A stretch of DNA of 64,000 nt from Lederbergia citri (GCF_018343625.1 NZ_JAGYPG010000002.1:663280-727279); one strand, 5' to 3'. Counted from the first letter of the stretch, positions 1-9,187 are shown. Notes: generated by a model from the letters alone, not told the origin. Numbers and translations are program-made.

Positions 1-1
1 A

Positions 2-1534
2 GTTATTGTTGTGTATAAAAATGAAGAAGGCAAGCAAGAAGTTTTGGAAAAAAGTGTTGAAGTCGATTATGAGTTTGAAACTGTTCCAGCCGTTTCTGCA
101 ACAGTGACAAATAAAGATTTAAAAAAATTAACGGATGATGAAAATATTGATTATATAGAAGAAAATATTACCTTTTCTATCTCCAATTCTAAAGAAATAG
201 ACATTTTAAAAGCCGAAAACATTATTCGACAACAAGATGAGTTATGGAATATTAAAGCAATGAATATTAAAAAGTCTTGGGAAGATGGTTATACTGGTAA
301 GGATGTGAATATTGCTGTACTTGATACCGGTATTTCAAGTCATAATGAACTACATATTTCTGGTGGGATATCAACGGTCGATTACACAAAATCATGGCAA
401 GATGATCATGGACATGGCACACATGTTTCTGGAATAATAGCCACCCAACCTGGAATCCATTCGGTCGCTGGTGTAGATGTGGTTGGTGTTGCTCCGGATG
501 CCAATCTATTTGCTGTCAAAGTTTTAGACCATTCAGGGGAAGGAAACTTGCAGGATATTTTAGAAGGATTGGATTGGGCAATTGCCAATCAAATGGATAT
601 TATCAACATGAGTTTACAAGCAAAAGAGGCTAGTCAATTATTTCAAGACATGATTGATATGGCTTATCGCAGCGGCATTATTGTTGTCGCATCCAGTGGA
701 AATGATGGGAATCCATCTACTGTAAAATACCCAGCAAAATATGATAGTGTCATTGCCGTATCTTCTGTTAATGATTCATTCACAATCAGCTCTTTTGCAT
801 CGACAGGTACAGAAGTTGAATTTTCCGCTCCCGGCGAAGAAATTATTAGTACATATATCAATGGAAATTATGCGATGATGAGCGGAACTTCACAAGCTGC
901 CCCTCATGTCAGTGGGATACTAGCAGTATTAAAACAAAAATATCCTACTTTATCAAATAATGAATTACGGGAAGTACTACAACAATATGTCATCGATTTA
1001 GGCCCTTCGGGGAAAGATTCTTATTATGGATATGGGATGGTCTATTATGACCCCATGATCAATGCTTTTGATTTTGAAGCCATTGAAAATGCAATGACAC
1101 AAATTTCCTTAGCTGATCAAACAAGAACATTATGGGACTATGATTCAGCAAGATACACCATACAGCAGTTACCTGATGGAACAAAGAAAAAAGAATTAAT
1201 ATATGCTTTGAAAACATTACAAGAAGAACTAGGTTTGGTAGAATTTCAATCCATTATGGATATGAATCCAAACCAGCAATTACTCATACGATTTAACAAA
1301 GACATCAATCCACAATCGGTCCATTCAAGAAATGTGTTTATCCGCAAAAACGGAAAATTTGTTGAAAATATTACTTTCCAATTTGGGACAGACCAACAAT
1401 CGGTTATTGTATATGGACCACCAGAAGGATTCTTAGCTGGCCAGACATATTTTCTTTATATCGACCGGACTATTCTTAGCCCAACTGGAATCCCAATATC
1501 CAATCCAGTCGTTGTTATGTTTAAAATAAAGTGA
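2..1534 (+). CDS. S8 subtilisin-like serine protease, 5' end outside window
   Basis: Secreted or surface endopeptidase of the subtilase family. The frame is open back to base 2 (Val-Ile-Val before the first GTG at 11), so the gene starts upstream of the window. The first ~60 residues look like the end of an I9 propeptide. The catalytic triad is visible as Asp in AVLDTGIS, His in GHGTHVSGI and Ser in SGTSQAAPHVSG. After the protease domain (to about residue 350) a C-terminal extension of ~150 residues ends in a beta-rich Ig-like stretch (about 420-507). No SLH or LPXTG anchor is seen. The family is certain; the substrate is unknown. Autoprocessing of the propeptide is expected from family knowledge, not seen. 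Confidence 0.93.
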   Translation, partial: VIVVYKNEEGKQEVLEKSVEVDYEFETVPAVSATVTNKDLKKLTDDENIDYIEENITFSISNSKEIDILKAENIIRQQDELWNIKAMNIKKSWEDGYTGKDVNIAVLDTGISSHNELHISGGISTVDYTKSWQDDHGHGTHVSGIIATQPGIHSVAGVDVVGVAPDANLFAVKVLDHSGEGNLQDILEGLDWAIANQMDIINMSLQAKEASQLFQDMIDMAYRSGIIVVASSGNDGNPSTVKYPAKYDSVIAVSSVNDSFTISSFASTGTEVEFSAPGEEIISTYINGNYAMMSGTSQAAPHVSGILAVLKQKYPTLSNNELREVLQQYVIDLGPSGKDSYYGYGMVYYDPMINAFDFEAIENAMTQISLADQTRTLWDYDSARYTIQQLPDGTKKKELIYALKTLQEELGLVEFQSIMDMNPNQQLLIRFNKDINPQSVHSRNVFIRKNGKFVENITFQFGTDQQSVIVYGPPEGFLAGQTYFLYIDRTILSPTGIPISNPVVVMFKIK

Positions 1535-1615
1535 AACTTCCTGAGGGTTTCTTCATAGCGACTGATGATTACACCACAAGGTGATCCATTAGCCCCTTGA
1601 ATCAATCGGACTTAC

Positions 1616-1678
1616 GGGCAGTTGATCCCCTCCTAGATTCCTTGTTTCCCCGTAATTTTGAGGTAGGGGCCAACTGCC
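1616..1678. repeat. Long imperfect hairpin in intergenic DNA
   Basis: GGCAGTTG (1617-1624) pairs with CAACTGCC (1671-1678). Inside it CCCCT pairs with AGGGG and CCT with AGG, giving about 16 paired bases around a ~26-nt loop. There is no T-run, so it is not a normal terminator. It resembles the terminal hairpins of IS200/IS605-type elements or a structured RNA, but no transposase is nearby. Confidence 0.5.
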
Positions 1679-1720
1679 AATTAATCCGGAGATATGAAAA
1701 GCGGTACAAATTGCACGGAC

Positions 1721-1766
1721 AAAGGCACATTCAGCGGTTTTATTAGCTGTGAAATGTGCCTTTTTT
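1721..1766 (+). terminator. Rho-independent terminator
   Basis: AAAGGCACATT pairs with AATGTGCCTTT, followed by a T-run. It lies about 190 bases after the protease stop and could end that transcript, or a short RNA containing the 1616-1678 hairpin. Confidence 0.7.
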
Positions 1767-2656
1767 GATTTATATTTTATTCACGTAATATATTAACTAA
1801 CTACGCAAGGTTGTATCAGAGAATCCTTCTCAATCAAACTTAGTTTCTTTGCTATGTTGCCTTAATGCCTCAAATCGTGAACTGCTTTTTTTTTCACTCT
1901 TTATATTGATTGAGTGGTGTTCCTATAGAATTTAATACAATCGGCTTTAACAAAAATACGGAAGGAGAACAGATCAATGCTTCACTCCACAGAGCCATAA
2001 TCTAGTAGTATCATTGTTTACTACTTTTATAGTTTCTATACATTCATTTAAAAGAATATTTTTATAGAGGGATGTGGACTTAAGTAGATTAGCTGCTTTA
2101 TGTAACGTACAGCTTTCATTTTTTGTCTTGTAAACTCAATCTTTCGTTCAAAAAAAGTTTCCGTTCCTTTTTTATTTAACGAAAATTTGAAGTTCTGCAA
2201 TCAAAAGGGACAGATACAAAGTTGAAAAAGAAGCTCTTTAGGGGCTATTATCATACTTCATGGTAAAAGCGTACTGAATGATGCTTCTAGGACAATTGAA
2301 AACCTAAAAAGACGTGTCTCTAAGTCATAGGCTGAATAATAGAACCGGAAATGTCATTACGCTACGTCAATGTCAAATAAGAAATAGGCTTATCCTTGAA
2401 CGTACAAAATGAACCGAAATCTCTTTTATATAATCAAGAGGTTTCGGTTCATTATTAAGAAATTATCTAATTTAAACTGAATTCACTAAGTATAGGAAGA
2501 ATCGGTATTAATGTCGAAATTTGCTTAGAGTATGTTTTATGCGTTTGTTGTTGGACCCTCTATTATTCTTGAGTGTCTTCATCACAAGAAAGAAGTACAG
2601 ACCGTTCCTTGAACAAATTTCCAAAACTTTTTAAGAGACTCTAAGTCTCATTTTAA
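1767..2656. other. Gene-free stretch
   Basis: No convincing gene. A short open stretch on the + strand near 2246-2332 (about 28 codons) has protein-like composition but no start or ribosome binding site; it may be a gene remnant. The only clear structure is the hairpin at 2408-2453. Confidence 0.5.
2408..2453. terminator. Strong hairpin, likely bidirectional terminator
   Basis: AATGAACCGAAA pairs perfectly with TTTCGGTTCATT, and TCTCTT with AAGAG, around an AT-rich loop. It lies downstream of the minus-strand Spo0E-like gene. Confidence 0.6.
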
Positions 2657-2812
2657 TTACTTAGTCATTTCACTTGGTTTTTGTGTAAATTGGTTTATCA
2701 TCACATCCAATTCCTTAGACACTTTCAATACATATGGATAAGTAAGTTCATACTGCTTTACTTTAACAAGTAGAAGATCTCGTTTCTGTTCTATCTCTTC
2801 TTTTAAATCCAT
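2657..2812 (-). CDS. Spo0E family sporulation aspartyl-phosphate phosphatase
   Basis: A 51-residue protein. Spo0E-family proteins dephosphorylate Spo0A~P and delay sporulation. The family hallmark S-x-E-L-D is present as SKELDVMINQF, preceded by a helix (EEIEQKRDLLLVKVKQYEL) that fits the two-helix fold, and the length is typical. The start has a good ribosome binding site (AAAGGAGAG, 9 bases before ATG). It overlaps the end of the upstream small ORF, which suggests translational coupling. Which response regulator it acts on cannot be told from the sequence. Confidence 0.82.
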   Translation of the reverse strand: MDLKEEIEQKRDLLLVKVKQYELTYPYVLKVSKELDVMINQFTQKPSEMTK

Positions 2813-3012
2813 ATTATGTTTTCTCTCCTTTTTTTAGTTTCATCTGTAAGCATCAGCACGATGAATGTTTTTTCATCTTTTCTTAATAGATTTTGGAAGT
2901 GTGCTGCACCAGCTTTCACGCAACGTCCTTTACAGTTATTGTGTTGGAAGTTCTTCAAGGCGTACATATCAGGTTTTCGTATCTTATATTTTTTCAATGT
3001 CTCATAATGCAC
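2803..3012 (-). CDS. Hypothetical 69-residue protein upstream of spo0E-like gene
   Basis: A GTG-started frame whose end overlaps the start of the Spo0E-like gene; the latter's ribosome binding site lies inside it. It is rich in Lys, Asn and His with a CKGRC motif in the middle. A G-rich stretch (GGGAAGGG) lies just before the GTG. I do not recognise a family. The overlap and composition favour a real coupled gene, but overlapping + strand frames are also open, so it may be chance. Confidence 0.4.
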   Translation of the reverse strand: MHYETLKKYKIRKPDMYALKNFQHNNCKGRCVKAGAAHFQNLLRKDEKTFIVLMLTDETKKRRENIIWI

Positions 3013-3373
3013 ACCCTTCCCAAAGTTTTTTACCTTTTCTTTTCAAAACGCAAAAAAAGCCCTGGGCAAGTTTGGTCATCCATAGCAAAATAAATACTAT
3101 GAATCTCACAAACGCCCAAAGGCTTTTATAGTCGTCACCGCAGAAGTTAAAATCGTCGCAATAAAAAAAAGAAAAAATAGGTATTAACTGTATTTTACCA
3201 TTTTTCTCTTTGCTGACTACCTCTAAAACCTCAAAAAGAAAGCATACCTTGAGTTTGCTTTGCTTAATAAATTAGGCTGTTTTCTTAAAGATTGTTGCTT
3301 TTGAAGAAAGGAATATATTGACCTCAGATAGAATAGTATGTTAAGTAGTCTATTCAAAGGAGTGATTTGTGTA

Positions 3374-3586
3374 ATGGCTTACGTTTCTACCTTTTTCATA
3401 ATTGCTGTAATCGGATATGTTTGTTACAGAATGTTTAAGAAAAAATCAACACCTTCTAATAGATATACACCATTCGATGAAATAACAATGGGTAATAAAA
3501 TTGATGTAAATCAAGATTCACCAATACAGGATACAAAACATCACATCCAATACGAAGAGAGAACAGATAACGATAAGTCCGTTTAA
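3374..3586 (+). CDS. DUF3951-like small membrane protein
   Basis: A 70-residue protein with one N-terminal membrane segment (about residues 4-22), a Lys-rich stop-transfer stretch (FKKK) and the motif RYTPFDEITMG, which I associate with the DUF3951 family of Bacillus. The rest is polar and probably cytoplasmic. The start at ATG 3374 is preferred because AAAGGAG lies 11 bases upstream; an earlier in-frame start at 3338 lacks a ribosome binding site. Function unknown. Confidence 0.65.
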   Translation: MAYVSTFFIIAVIGYVCYRMFKKKSTPSNRYTPFDEITMGNKIDVNQDSPIQDTKHHIQYEERTDNDKSV

Positions 3587-3858
3587 AAATAGCGGTCTTT
3601 TTTACGTTCTCATTATCATTTCAACTGTCGTAATACTTGATTTTTGGCACGCTGAAATAAGCATTTGTTCCACTTGTTTTTCAAGCGCTAAATTTTTCCC
3701 TAATTGAAGCCAACGGAACCAGTAGAGGTAGTTATCCAAGAATTTAGTCGCCACACCCTAGAAGCGTTCCATCCAATCCTTTAAACGATGGTGAGTTATT
3801 ATGTTTCTCAATTTCATTTTCCTTGCACTTAAATCCTTATTTATACTCCCCCCACATT

Positions 3859-4476
3859 TCATTTTAAAGAAACCCAATTATTTTTAATAGCTACTACAGC
3901 AGCTCTTGTCCTGTTACTTACATTTAATTTTTTCAGTATACAGGAAACATGATTTTTGACTGTTTTAATAACAATATTAAAATGTTCTCCTATTTTATCA
4001 TTGCTTTTACCTTGGACGATTTGCTCCAATATATCCCATTCTCTTTGTGATAAAAGACTTTTAGGTCTATTTAATGGTTCTTTACGGAGGGTCTTATACG
4101 TCTTATACCTTTCCAGTAGGATTGGAACAAATGTTGGATGAATATATTGAATCCCATTTAACAGGCTGTTTACAGCAACCTGTCGTTCGATTGACTTCAT
4201 CCCTTTAAGAAAATAGCCTTGTATATCCAGTTTAAATAAGTCAGGAAGATACTTCGTGTCTTTCATTGAAATCAATAATGCGATCATCACATTATGTTCT
4301 TTGTAATACTCGGTCATTTTATATAAGTTAATATTCGGGCTCAATTCCAATATTAATAATTTAGGATATGACCGTATTTTTTGTATGGATTTATATTCTT
4401 TTTCCGATTTAGGAGGGTAAAATGATATCTGTTGAACCTGTTTGGCAAAATCCTTCTTGTCTTGTACAAACCCCAT
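3859..4476 (-). CDS. LuxR-family DNA-binding regulator with degenerate receiver-like N terminus
   Basis: A 205-residue transcription factor. The C-terminal ~65 residues are a LuxR/GerE helix-turn-helix (SLLSQREWDILEQIVQGKSN to the recognition-helix region TVKNHVSCILKKLNV). The N-terminal ~125 residues have a receiver-like pattern but lack the acidic pocket expected of a phosphorylated domain, so regulation by a histidine kinase is doubtful. It lies downstream of, and co-directional with, the GGDEF gene (81-bp gap), so the two may share a transcript. The start is supported by AAAGGGTG 7 bases before ATG. Target genes unknown. Confidence 0.82.
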   Translation of the reverse strand: MGFVQDKKDFAKQVQQISFYPPKSEKEYKSIQKIRSYPKLLILELSPNINLYKMTEYYKEHNVMIALLISMKDTKYLPDLFKLDIQGYFLKGMKSIERQVAVNSLLNGIQYIHPTFVPILLERYKTYKTLRKEPLNRPKSLLSQREWDILEQIVQGKSNDKIGEHFNIVIKTVKNHVSCILKKLNVSNRTRAAVVAIKNNWVSLK

Positions 4477-4557
4477 TAAACTTCACCCTTTCTCGCTTTT
4501 TGTAATGTTTTACTCATTCTTCGATTCCAATTCGGTATTTTCTTAGTTCGATTCGAT

Positions 4558-5214
4558 TCAATTAGTATTACGATAAAGAAGTTCATCTTTGTGTAGCACC
4601 TTGTTTTTATACATCTTTATATCTGCCAGTCTAATCAAATCATCTAACGTTTCGGCTCTATCAGGATATACAGATTTTCCGATTGAAATGGAAACACTGA
4701 CCTCCATTTTTTTGGATAAATCATTGAGCGTTTTTTCTATTCTTCTAAAAATCACTTCGGTAGGGATGATTTTTTTACTCGGAGCTATGATAAGGAATTC
4801 ATCTCCTCCTAGCCTTGCCACGATATCTTTTTCCCCCATACTCATTAAAAGGGACTTTGAAATACCTTTAAGTACATAATCTCCCATTTTATGACCATAT
4901 GTATCATTAATGCCTTTGAAGTCATTGATATCCAATACAAAGACATTGATCTTTTCATCGGAACGTAAATGATTGGCAAGTTTGGGGAAAACATTGAAAA
5001 CATATCTTCTATTATATAATTTCGTTAAAAAATCCCTTTCCGATAAAAATTTATAATCATCTACCTTTTTTCCTAACCAATATATAACGATTAGTTCAGC
5101 TAAAAATAAAAACCTATGAAAAATGATATTCATGAACGCGATGTTATAGATGATCCAGGCTGTTTGTATAAACACGACCGTTAATACAGCAATAATTCTT
5201 CCTTTAAACTCCAT
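4558..5214 (-). CDS. Membrane-anchored diguanylate cyclase (GGDEF)
   Basis: Makes c-di-GMP from two GTP. Two hydrophobic N-terminal segments (about residues 7-28 and 33-48) anchor it, followed by a complete GGDEF domain: DFLTKLYNRR, DINDFKGINDTYGH and the active site ARLGGDEF. The RxxD inhibitory site expected five residues before GGDEF is not present (Gly replaces Arg), so product feedback through that site is unlikely. At 218 residues it has no separate sensor domain. It is transcribed away from the EAL gene at 5519, with the candidate riboswitch and both promoters in between. Confidence 0.93.
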   Translation of the reverse strand: MEFKGRIIAVLTVVFIQTAWIIYNIAFMNIIFHRFLFLAELIVIYWLGKKVDDYKFLSERDFLTKLYNRRYVFNVFPKLANHLRSDEKINVFVLDINDFKGINDTYGHKMGDYVLKGISKSLLMSMGEKDIVARLGGDEFLIIAPSKKIIPTEVIFRRIEKTLNDLSKKMEVSVSISIGKSVYPDRAETLDDLIRLADIKMYKNKVLHKDELLYRNTN

Positions 5215-5315
5215 TACGCTTCTTCAGACTCCCTCATGTTATCTATCTAACAATGTATAAATATATCATTATTTGTCGAAAAAATGGGTAAAAAGTAATG
5301 GAAAAATAATTTATT

Positions 5316-5345
5316 TTGTCAAAAAAATACTTCTTTTGTCATAAT
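5316..5345 (+). promoter_or_regulatory. Candidate promoter for riboswitch and EAL gene
   Basis: TTGTCA (5316-5321) and CATAAT (5340-5345) with an 18-bp spacer. An alternative -10, TATAAT at 5350-5355, has no good -35. Either start would place the riboswitch-like element at the beginning of the transcript. Confidence 0.45.
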
Positions 5346-5370
5346 TTGTTATAATAATAGTAACAATTTC

Positions 5371-5452
5371 ATACTGTTATCGGCAAACTTATTGAAAGAT
5401 GAGACTTCGGACCTAAAGCTCTTTTGCCAAGGTAGCCGGGTTGCCAAAGGAA
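5371..5452 (+). ncRNA. Candidate c-di-GMP-I (GEMM-type) riboswitch
   Basis: GEMM-like elements appear in order: CGGCAAAC, a short stem capped by GAAA (CTTAT...ATGAG), ACCTAAAGC resembling the conserved ACGCAAAGC, and the 3' segment GGTAGCCGGGTTGCC, which pairs back with GGCAAAC as in the class. It is followed at once by a strong terminator and then an EAL phosphodiesterase gene, which fits genetic logic. The middle part and second stem are shorter than usual, so it may be a divergent variant. A covariance-model search against Rfam RF01051 would decide. Confidence 0.6.
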
Positions 5453-5462
5453 ACTAAACTTT

Positions 5463-5495
5463 AAAAAGGTGTACCTCTCCAAGGTGTACCTTTTT
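5463..5495 (+). terminator. Terminator between riboswitch and EAL gene
   Basis: AAAAAGGTGTACCT pairs with AGGTGTACCTTTTT (14 pairs, two of them G-T) around a 5-base loop, ending in five T. It lies between the riboswitch-like RNA and the EAL start, so it is a likely expression platform. Confidence 0.8.
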
Positions 5496-5518
5496 GCATT
5501 GAAGGGTGGTATTAATGT

Positions 5519-6229
5519 TTGAACATTAGACGTTTTATCCAACAAGCTCGGTTTTATCATTTTTTTCAACCCATCTACGAACTTCACAACAGAAATAAAA
5601 TAGGATATGAGGCGCTTTTGCGTTCAGAGGAATATCCAAATCCGGAAATAGCTTTCCAACTTGCTAAAAAAGAACATCAGCTATTTGATCTTGATGTAGG
5701 TTCTATGCGTAAAGCTCTTTCTACTTATCTTTCAACGAGTGAAAACGGATTAATATTTTTAAATATCTATCCGTCAACTCTCCTAGATCCAAGGTTTATA
5801 TCTTTACTCAAGAGAGTACTTACATCTCGCGAACACAACAGTCGCATCGTTTTAGAGGTATCTGAGTCGGAGTTAATAGAAGATATAAAAATCTTTAAAG
5901 AGCGGATATCAACCCTTAAACAGGATGGCTTTTTAATTGCTATTGATGACATGGGAAGAGGATATTCGAGGATTGAATCCATTATTGAATTAGAACCGGA
6001 TTATATAAAATTAGATCGCTTATTTGCGAAAGATTTGCACCTATCCCCGAAAAAAAAAGAATTCATTTCTATATTTCAAACATTTTGCGACCATTATGGG
6101 AGTCAGCTCATTTTAGAAGGTGTAGAAACAAGTGAAGAGCTGGAAATGGCTAAATCATTAGGTGTTGTATTTGCTCAAGGGTATTTTCTTGGAAAACCCG
6201 CAATGTTAACGGAGGCAGTACTTATATAA
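5519..6229 (+). CDS. EAL-domain c-di-GMP phosphodiesterase
   Basis: Hydrolyses c-di-GMP to pGpG. The 236 residues are essentially one EAL domain with all catalytic positions seen: YEALLR, the Asn in FLNIYPST, Glu in LEVSESE, the DD pair in IAIDDMGRGYS, Lys in DYIKLDR, Glu in LEGVETS and the QGY motif. No membrane or sensor segment. It probably starts at TTG 5519 behind GAAGGGTGG; an ATG at 5515 in another frame opens a four-codon ORF (MFEH) overlapping this start. It sits downstream of the candidate riboswitch and terminator and upstream of a chemoreceptor. Confidence 0.93.
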   Translation: MNIRRFIQQARFYHFFQPIYELHNRNKIGYEALLRSEEYPNPEIAFQLAKKEHQLFDLDVGSMRKALSTYLSTSENGLIFLNIYPSTLLDPRFISLLKRVLTSREHNSRIVLEVSESELIEDIKIFKERISTLKQDGFLIAIDDMGRGYSRIESIIELEPDYIKLDRLFAKDLHLSPKKKEFISIFQTFCDHYGSQLILEGVETSEELEMAKSLGVVFAQGYFLGKPAMLTEAVLI

Positions 6230-6279
6230 ATGATGTACGGTGGTAAATGTAACAAAAAATATGAAGTGAAGAAGGTAAC

Positions 6280-7980
6280 ATGATGAACAACTTGTTTAAC
6301 TTTAAGAACATTAGAACGAAAATTTTCTTTGGTTTTTCAATCTCATTAGTATTGGTTATTTTACTTGGCGTATTTAACTATTACTCGTTAAACTTTGTGA
6401 AAAATGACACAGAAGGTATTGTCAAGGAAAAAATGCCATTACTCATTGCTGATGAAAAAGAAACACTTGCTATTGCTCAAAAGTTAGCTTTAGTACGAGG
6501 GTATGTATTGTTTGAAAATCAAGAATATAGACAGTTATTTAATGAATATGCCGATAAAAGCAGAAAATATGAAGAAATTATCCTGCAAAATTCAAATTCA
6601 GAGGAAGCAAAAGCATTAATAAATCAGAGTGTTGAATGGGAAAATACGGTCATAAATGAAGTATTTAACGAGTTTGATCGCGGTAATAAAGAACAAGCGT
6701 TGAAAACTCTTTCTGAAAAAATTGCCCCCGTTTCAAGGCAAATAATGTTGGATTTTGAAAATCTGGCTACAGAAAGGGAAAAAGCCATTATTCAGAATGG
6801 TGATAACATTTTATCCAATGCCAAAACGATGATCTACATAGGTTTAGGAGCTACCGCCTTTATCGTCATACTTGGTATTATCGCTACCATTGTAATCTCT
6901 AATATTATTTCAAAGCCTATCAAAACAATTACAAATCGAATGAAGATTGTCGCGAATGGGGATTTTTCTCATGAACCATTAAAAACAAAGTCAAGGGACG
7001 AATTGGGACAATTGACGATGGCCATCAATGAAATGAGTGATAGCATTAAGGGGTTATTAAAGGAAATAAGTCTAGCATCTGAGTCTGTAAATGGGCACAG
7101 TGAAGAATTGACACAATCCACCAATGAGGTTAAAGAAGGCAGTGAACAAATTGCTTCAACCATGCAGGAGCTTTCCTCCGGCGCCGAATCCCAAGCCGAT
7201 AGCGCAACATTATTGAATGAAATGATGGAAGATTTTAATGTAAAAATTGATGAAGCAAATAAACATGGAGAAGATATTGAACTTACAAGTGATACTGTCC
7301 TGTCAATGGCTACAGAAGGCAGGGATTTAATGGATAAATCCGTTAAACAAATGGAAAATATCCACGAAAAGGTCACGATTGCCGTTCAAAATGTAAAAGG
7401 GTTAAATGAGGATTCGAAAAAGATATCCAAACTCGTTCAAGTCATTCAAGAAATCGCCGATCAAACAAACCTGTTATCCTTAAATGCAGCGATTGAGGCT
7501 GCGAGGGCTGGTGAACAAGGGAAAGGTTTTGCAGTGGTGGCTTCGGAAGTTCGGAAACTGGCAGAACAAGTATCTAATTCTATTGATGAAATAACCGAAA
7601 TTGTGGAACACATTCTGGAAGGTTCAGATAAGGCGGTCCATTCATTAGAGTCAAGTTATAATGAAGTTGAAAACGGTACTAAGCAAATCGAGGTAACGGG
7701 CCGCACTTTTGGAGGCATTAACGAATCCGTAACAGATATGGCTTGTAAAATTCGTGTCATTTCTACCAATCTTAGAGAACTAAATGAAAATAGCAAAGAA
7801 ATGAATAAGGCAATTGAAGAAGTTGCGGCTGTTGCGGAGGAATCGGCAGCGGGAACTGAACAAGCTGCAGCATCAGTCGAGCAAACCAACAGTTCGATGC
7901 AAGAAATCGCTGGAAGCGCTGAGGAACTAGCTTCACTTTCAGAGCAATTAAATATGCAGGTGAATAAATTTAAACTTTAA
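6280..7980 (+). CDS. Methyl-accepting chemotaxis protein
   Basis: Chemoreceptor of 566 residues. Order: TM1 (about 12-32), an extracellular helical sensor of the 4HB_MCP type (~33-185), TM2 (~186-208), HAMP (~210-262) and a long cytoplasmic coiled-coil signalling domain. The conserved hairpin tip is clear ([20 protein letters not shown] then [17 protein letters not shown]), where CheA and CheW bind. Gln/Glu-rich helices such as [20 protein letters not shown] supply methylation sites. The ligand is unknown. It follows the EAL gene by 50 bases and may share its transcript and hence c-di-GMP control. Two ATGs in a row follow GAAGG. Confidence 0.95.
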   Translation: MMNNLFNFKNIRTKIFFGFSISLVLVILLGVFNYYSLNFVKNDTEGIVKEKMPLLIADEKETLAIAQKLALVRGYVLFENQEYRQLFNEYADKSRKYEEIILQNSNSEEAKALINQSVEWENTVINEVFNEFDRGNKEQALKTLSEKIAPVSRQIMLDFENLATEREKAIIQNGDNILSNAKTMIYIGLGATAFIVILGIIATIVISNIISKPIKTITNRMKIVANGDFSHEPLKTKSRDELGQLTMAINEMSDSIKGLLKEISLASESVNGHSEELTQSTNEVKEGSEQIASTMQELSSGAESQADSATLLNEMMEDFNVKIDEANKHGEDIELTSDTVLSMATEGRDLMDKSVKQMENIHEKVTIAVQNVKGLNEDSKKISKLVQVIQEIADQTNLLSLNAAIEAARAGEQGKGFAVVASEVRKLAEQVSNSIDEITEIVEHILEGSDKAVHSLESSYNEVENGTKQIEVTGRTFGGINESVTDMACKIRVISTNLRELNENSKEMNKAIEEVAAVAEESAAGTEQAAASVEQTNSSMQEIAGSAEELASLSEQLNMQVNKFKL

Positions 7981-8045
7981 GCCTAGACATTGAAAGAAAA
8001 AAATTGGAGATCCAGAAACTGCGTCATAAAAGTTTGAGGTGTTTC

Positions 8046-8219
8046 ATGAATACTAAAGCAAAATTGAAAAAGTTTCAAGACATAATGGCCTTTATCAAGA
8101 CACTGGATGATGAAGGAATAGAGTTACTTATCGAGGTAGCAAAAGTGCAAGTAAGTGATTTCGTTGGTGACGAAAACGAACTTAGAAAAACTCTTAAAAA
8201 CATAAGAGATAAGAAATAA
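8046..8219 (+). CDS. Hypothetical 57-residue protein
   Basis: Small helical, charged protein (KFQDIMAFIKTLDDEGIELL). The ATG at 8046 is preferred over a TTG at 8004 because TGAGGTG lies 5-6 bases upstream. It follows the chemoreceptor by 65 bases and is closed by the terminator at 8287-8333. No family recognised. Confidence 0.55.
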   Translation: MNTKAKLKKFQDIMAFIKTLDDEGIELLIEVAKVQVSDFVGDENELRKTLKNIRDKK

Positions 8220-8286
8220 TTTGCTGCTTAGTACGAATGTTATGTAAAAGACCAAAGTGAATGGAAGAACCTTTAAAGGAGAGTAA

Positions 8287-8333
8287 AAACCTGAAACTGG
8301 CTATGCTTGCGCATAAAAAGGTTTCAGGTTTTC
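8287..8333. terminator. Bidirectional terminator
   Basis: AACCTGAAAC pairs with GTTTCAGGTT, flanked by A-run and T-rich sides. It sits between convergent genes. Confidence 0.75.
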
Positions 8334-8334
8334 T

Positions 8335-8640
8335 CTAATCCAATAAAGTAACCTTCCGAGAATTTTGATCTTTTTTGAAATAGTTTTCACGTTCCAGGTG
8401 TAATACAAGGTCACGCCAATACTCACCATCATCGTTATCACACCATGTTAAGTCCATTGGTCTATTCTCACCATTACTAGTGTCTTCTGTGAATGGAAAA
8501 TACCCCAACATCGAACCTAACCTTGAAAAATGCTCGATTTCAGTCATAGTAAATGAGTGCTTTCCGTGATGTACTGTTAGATTAAAAGTATGATAGTTTC
8601 TAACATATCCATCAAACAATTTCATTATATCCAATTGCAT
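8335..8640 (-). CDS. Hypothetical protein
   Basis: About 101 residues, acidic, with many aromatics (HTFNLTVHHGKHSF, LGYFPFTED, DGEYWRDLVLHLERENYF). The ATG at 8640 is chosen because AGGAGAGG lies 11 bases upstream and it avoids overlap with the preceding gene; a longer frame to 8682 would overlap it by 38 bases. Second gene of a two-gene unit with 8645-9187. No family recognised. Confidence 0.65.
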   Translation of the reverse strand: MQLDIMKLFDGYVRNYHTFNLTVHHGKHSFTMTEIEHFSRLGSMLGYFPFTEDTSNGENRPMDLTWCDNDDGEYWRDLVLHLERENYFKKDQNSRKVTLLD

Positions 8641-8644
8641 GTCA

Positions 8645-9187
8645 TTAACCGCCTCTCCTACTAGGAGTCCATAAACAATCATTTTTTTCTTGCAGCGTAT
8701 GAAAGGCGATCCACTGCTCCACTACTAGGGATGTTTTGTTTATACATTGTAACCCTTGATCTATATAGTTCGAATATTCAAAAATTAACATGCCTGTTTG
8801 ATGAAGTGCCGATAATCTCTCCTCCAGATCAGAGAAATAATTGCTCTTAAGAAACTCAGGTGTTTTTTTAATTTCATTCATTATCCCCATGGCACGCATA
8901 AAATTATATGCAGCCGGTTTCACCGATTCATGAACCCAAATGACAATACTCGTAGTTGAGTAAGCACTTGTAAAAAGCAAACATTCTACAAACCCTTGAC
9001 AACGAAGATGAAAATACGTACCCATATTGAAGTAATCATTAAATCGATTCCATGAATCTGGCACTGAGTCCGAAAGATTAACGGTCAAAGAATATAACAT
9101 TTTTCGGATGCCTTTAATTTGATTGCTAAATCGAACAAGCAATGTGGAAATTTCCTCAAATGTTGGTTGTAAACTTCTTTTGTCCAC
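8645..9187 (-). CDS. Hypothetical protein, first gene of a pair
   Basis: A 180-residue, mainly helical protein. The middle part (SAYSTTSIVIWVHESVKPAA) is hydrophobic but not a clear membrane segment. GTG start behind AAAGGGGAT. The next gene follows after 4 bases, so the two are almost certainly co-transcribed and may work together. The family is unknown; the layout would fit a toxin-antitoxin or immunity pair, which is only a guess. Confidence 0.65.
   Translation of the reverse strand: MDKRSLQPTFEEISTLLVRFSNQIKGIRKMLYSLTVNLSDSVPDSWNRFNDYFNMGTYFHLRCQGFVECLLFTSAYSTTSIVIWVHESVKPAAYNFMRAMGIMNEIKKTPEFLKSNYFSDLEERLSALHQTGMLIFEYSNYIDQGLQCINKTSLVVEQWIAFHTLQEKNDCLWTPSRRGG

Noticed and set aside
2816..3131. 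Three overlapping + strand frames
   Set aside because: They overlap the better-supported minus-strand Spo0E-like gene and its partner and have no start signals.
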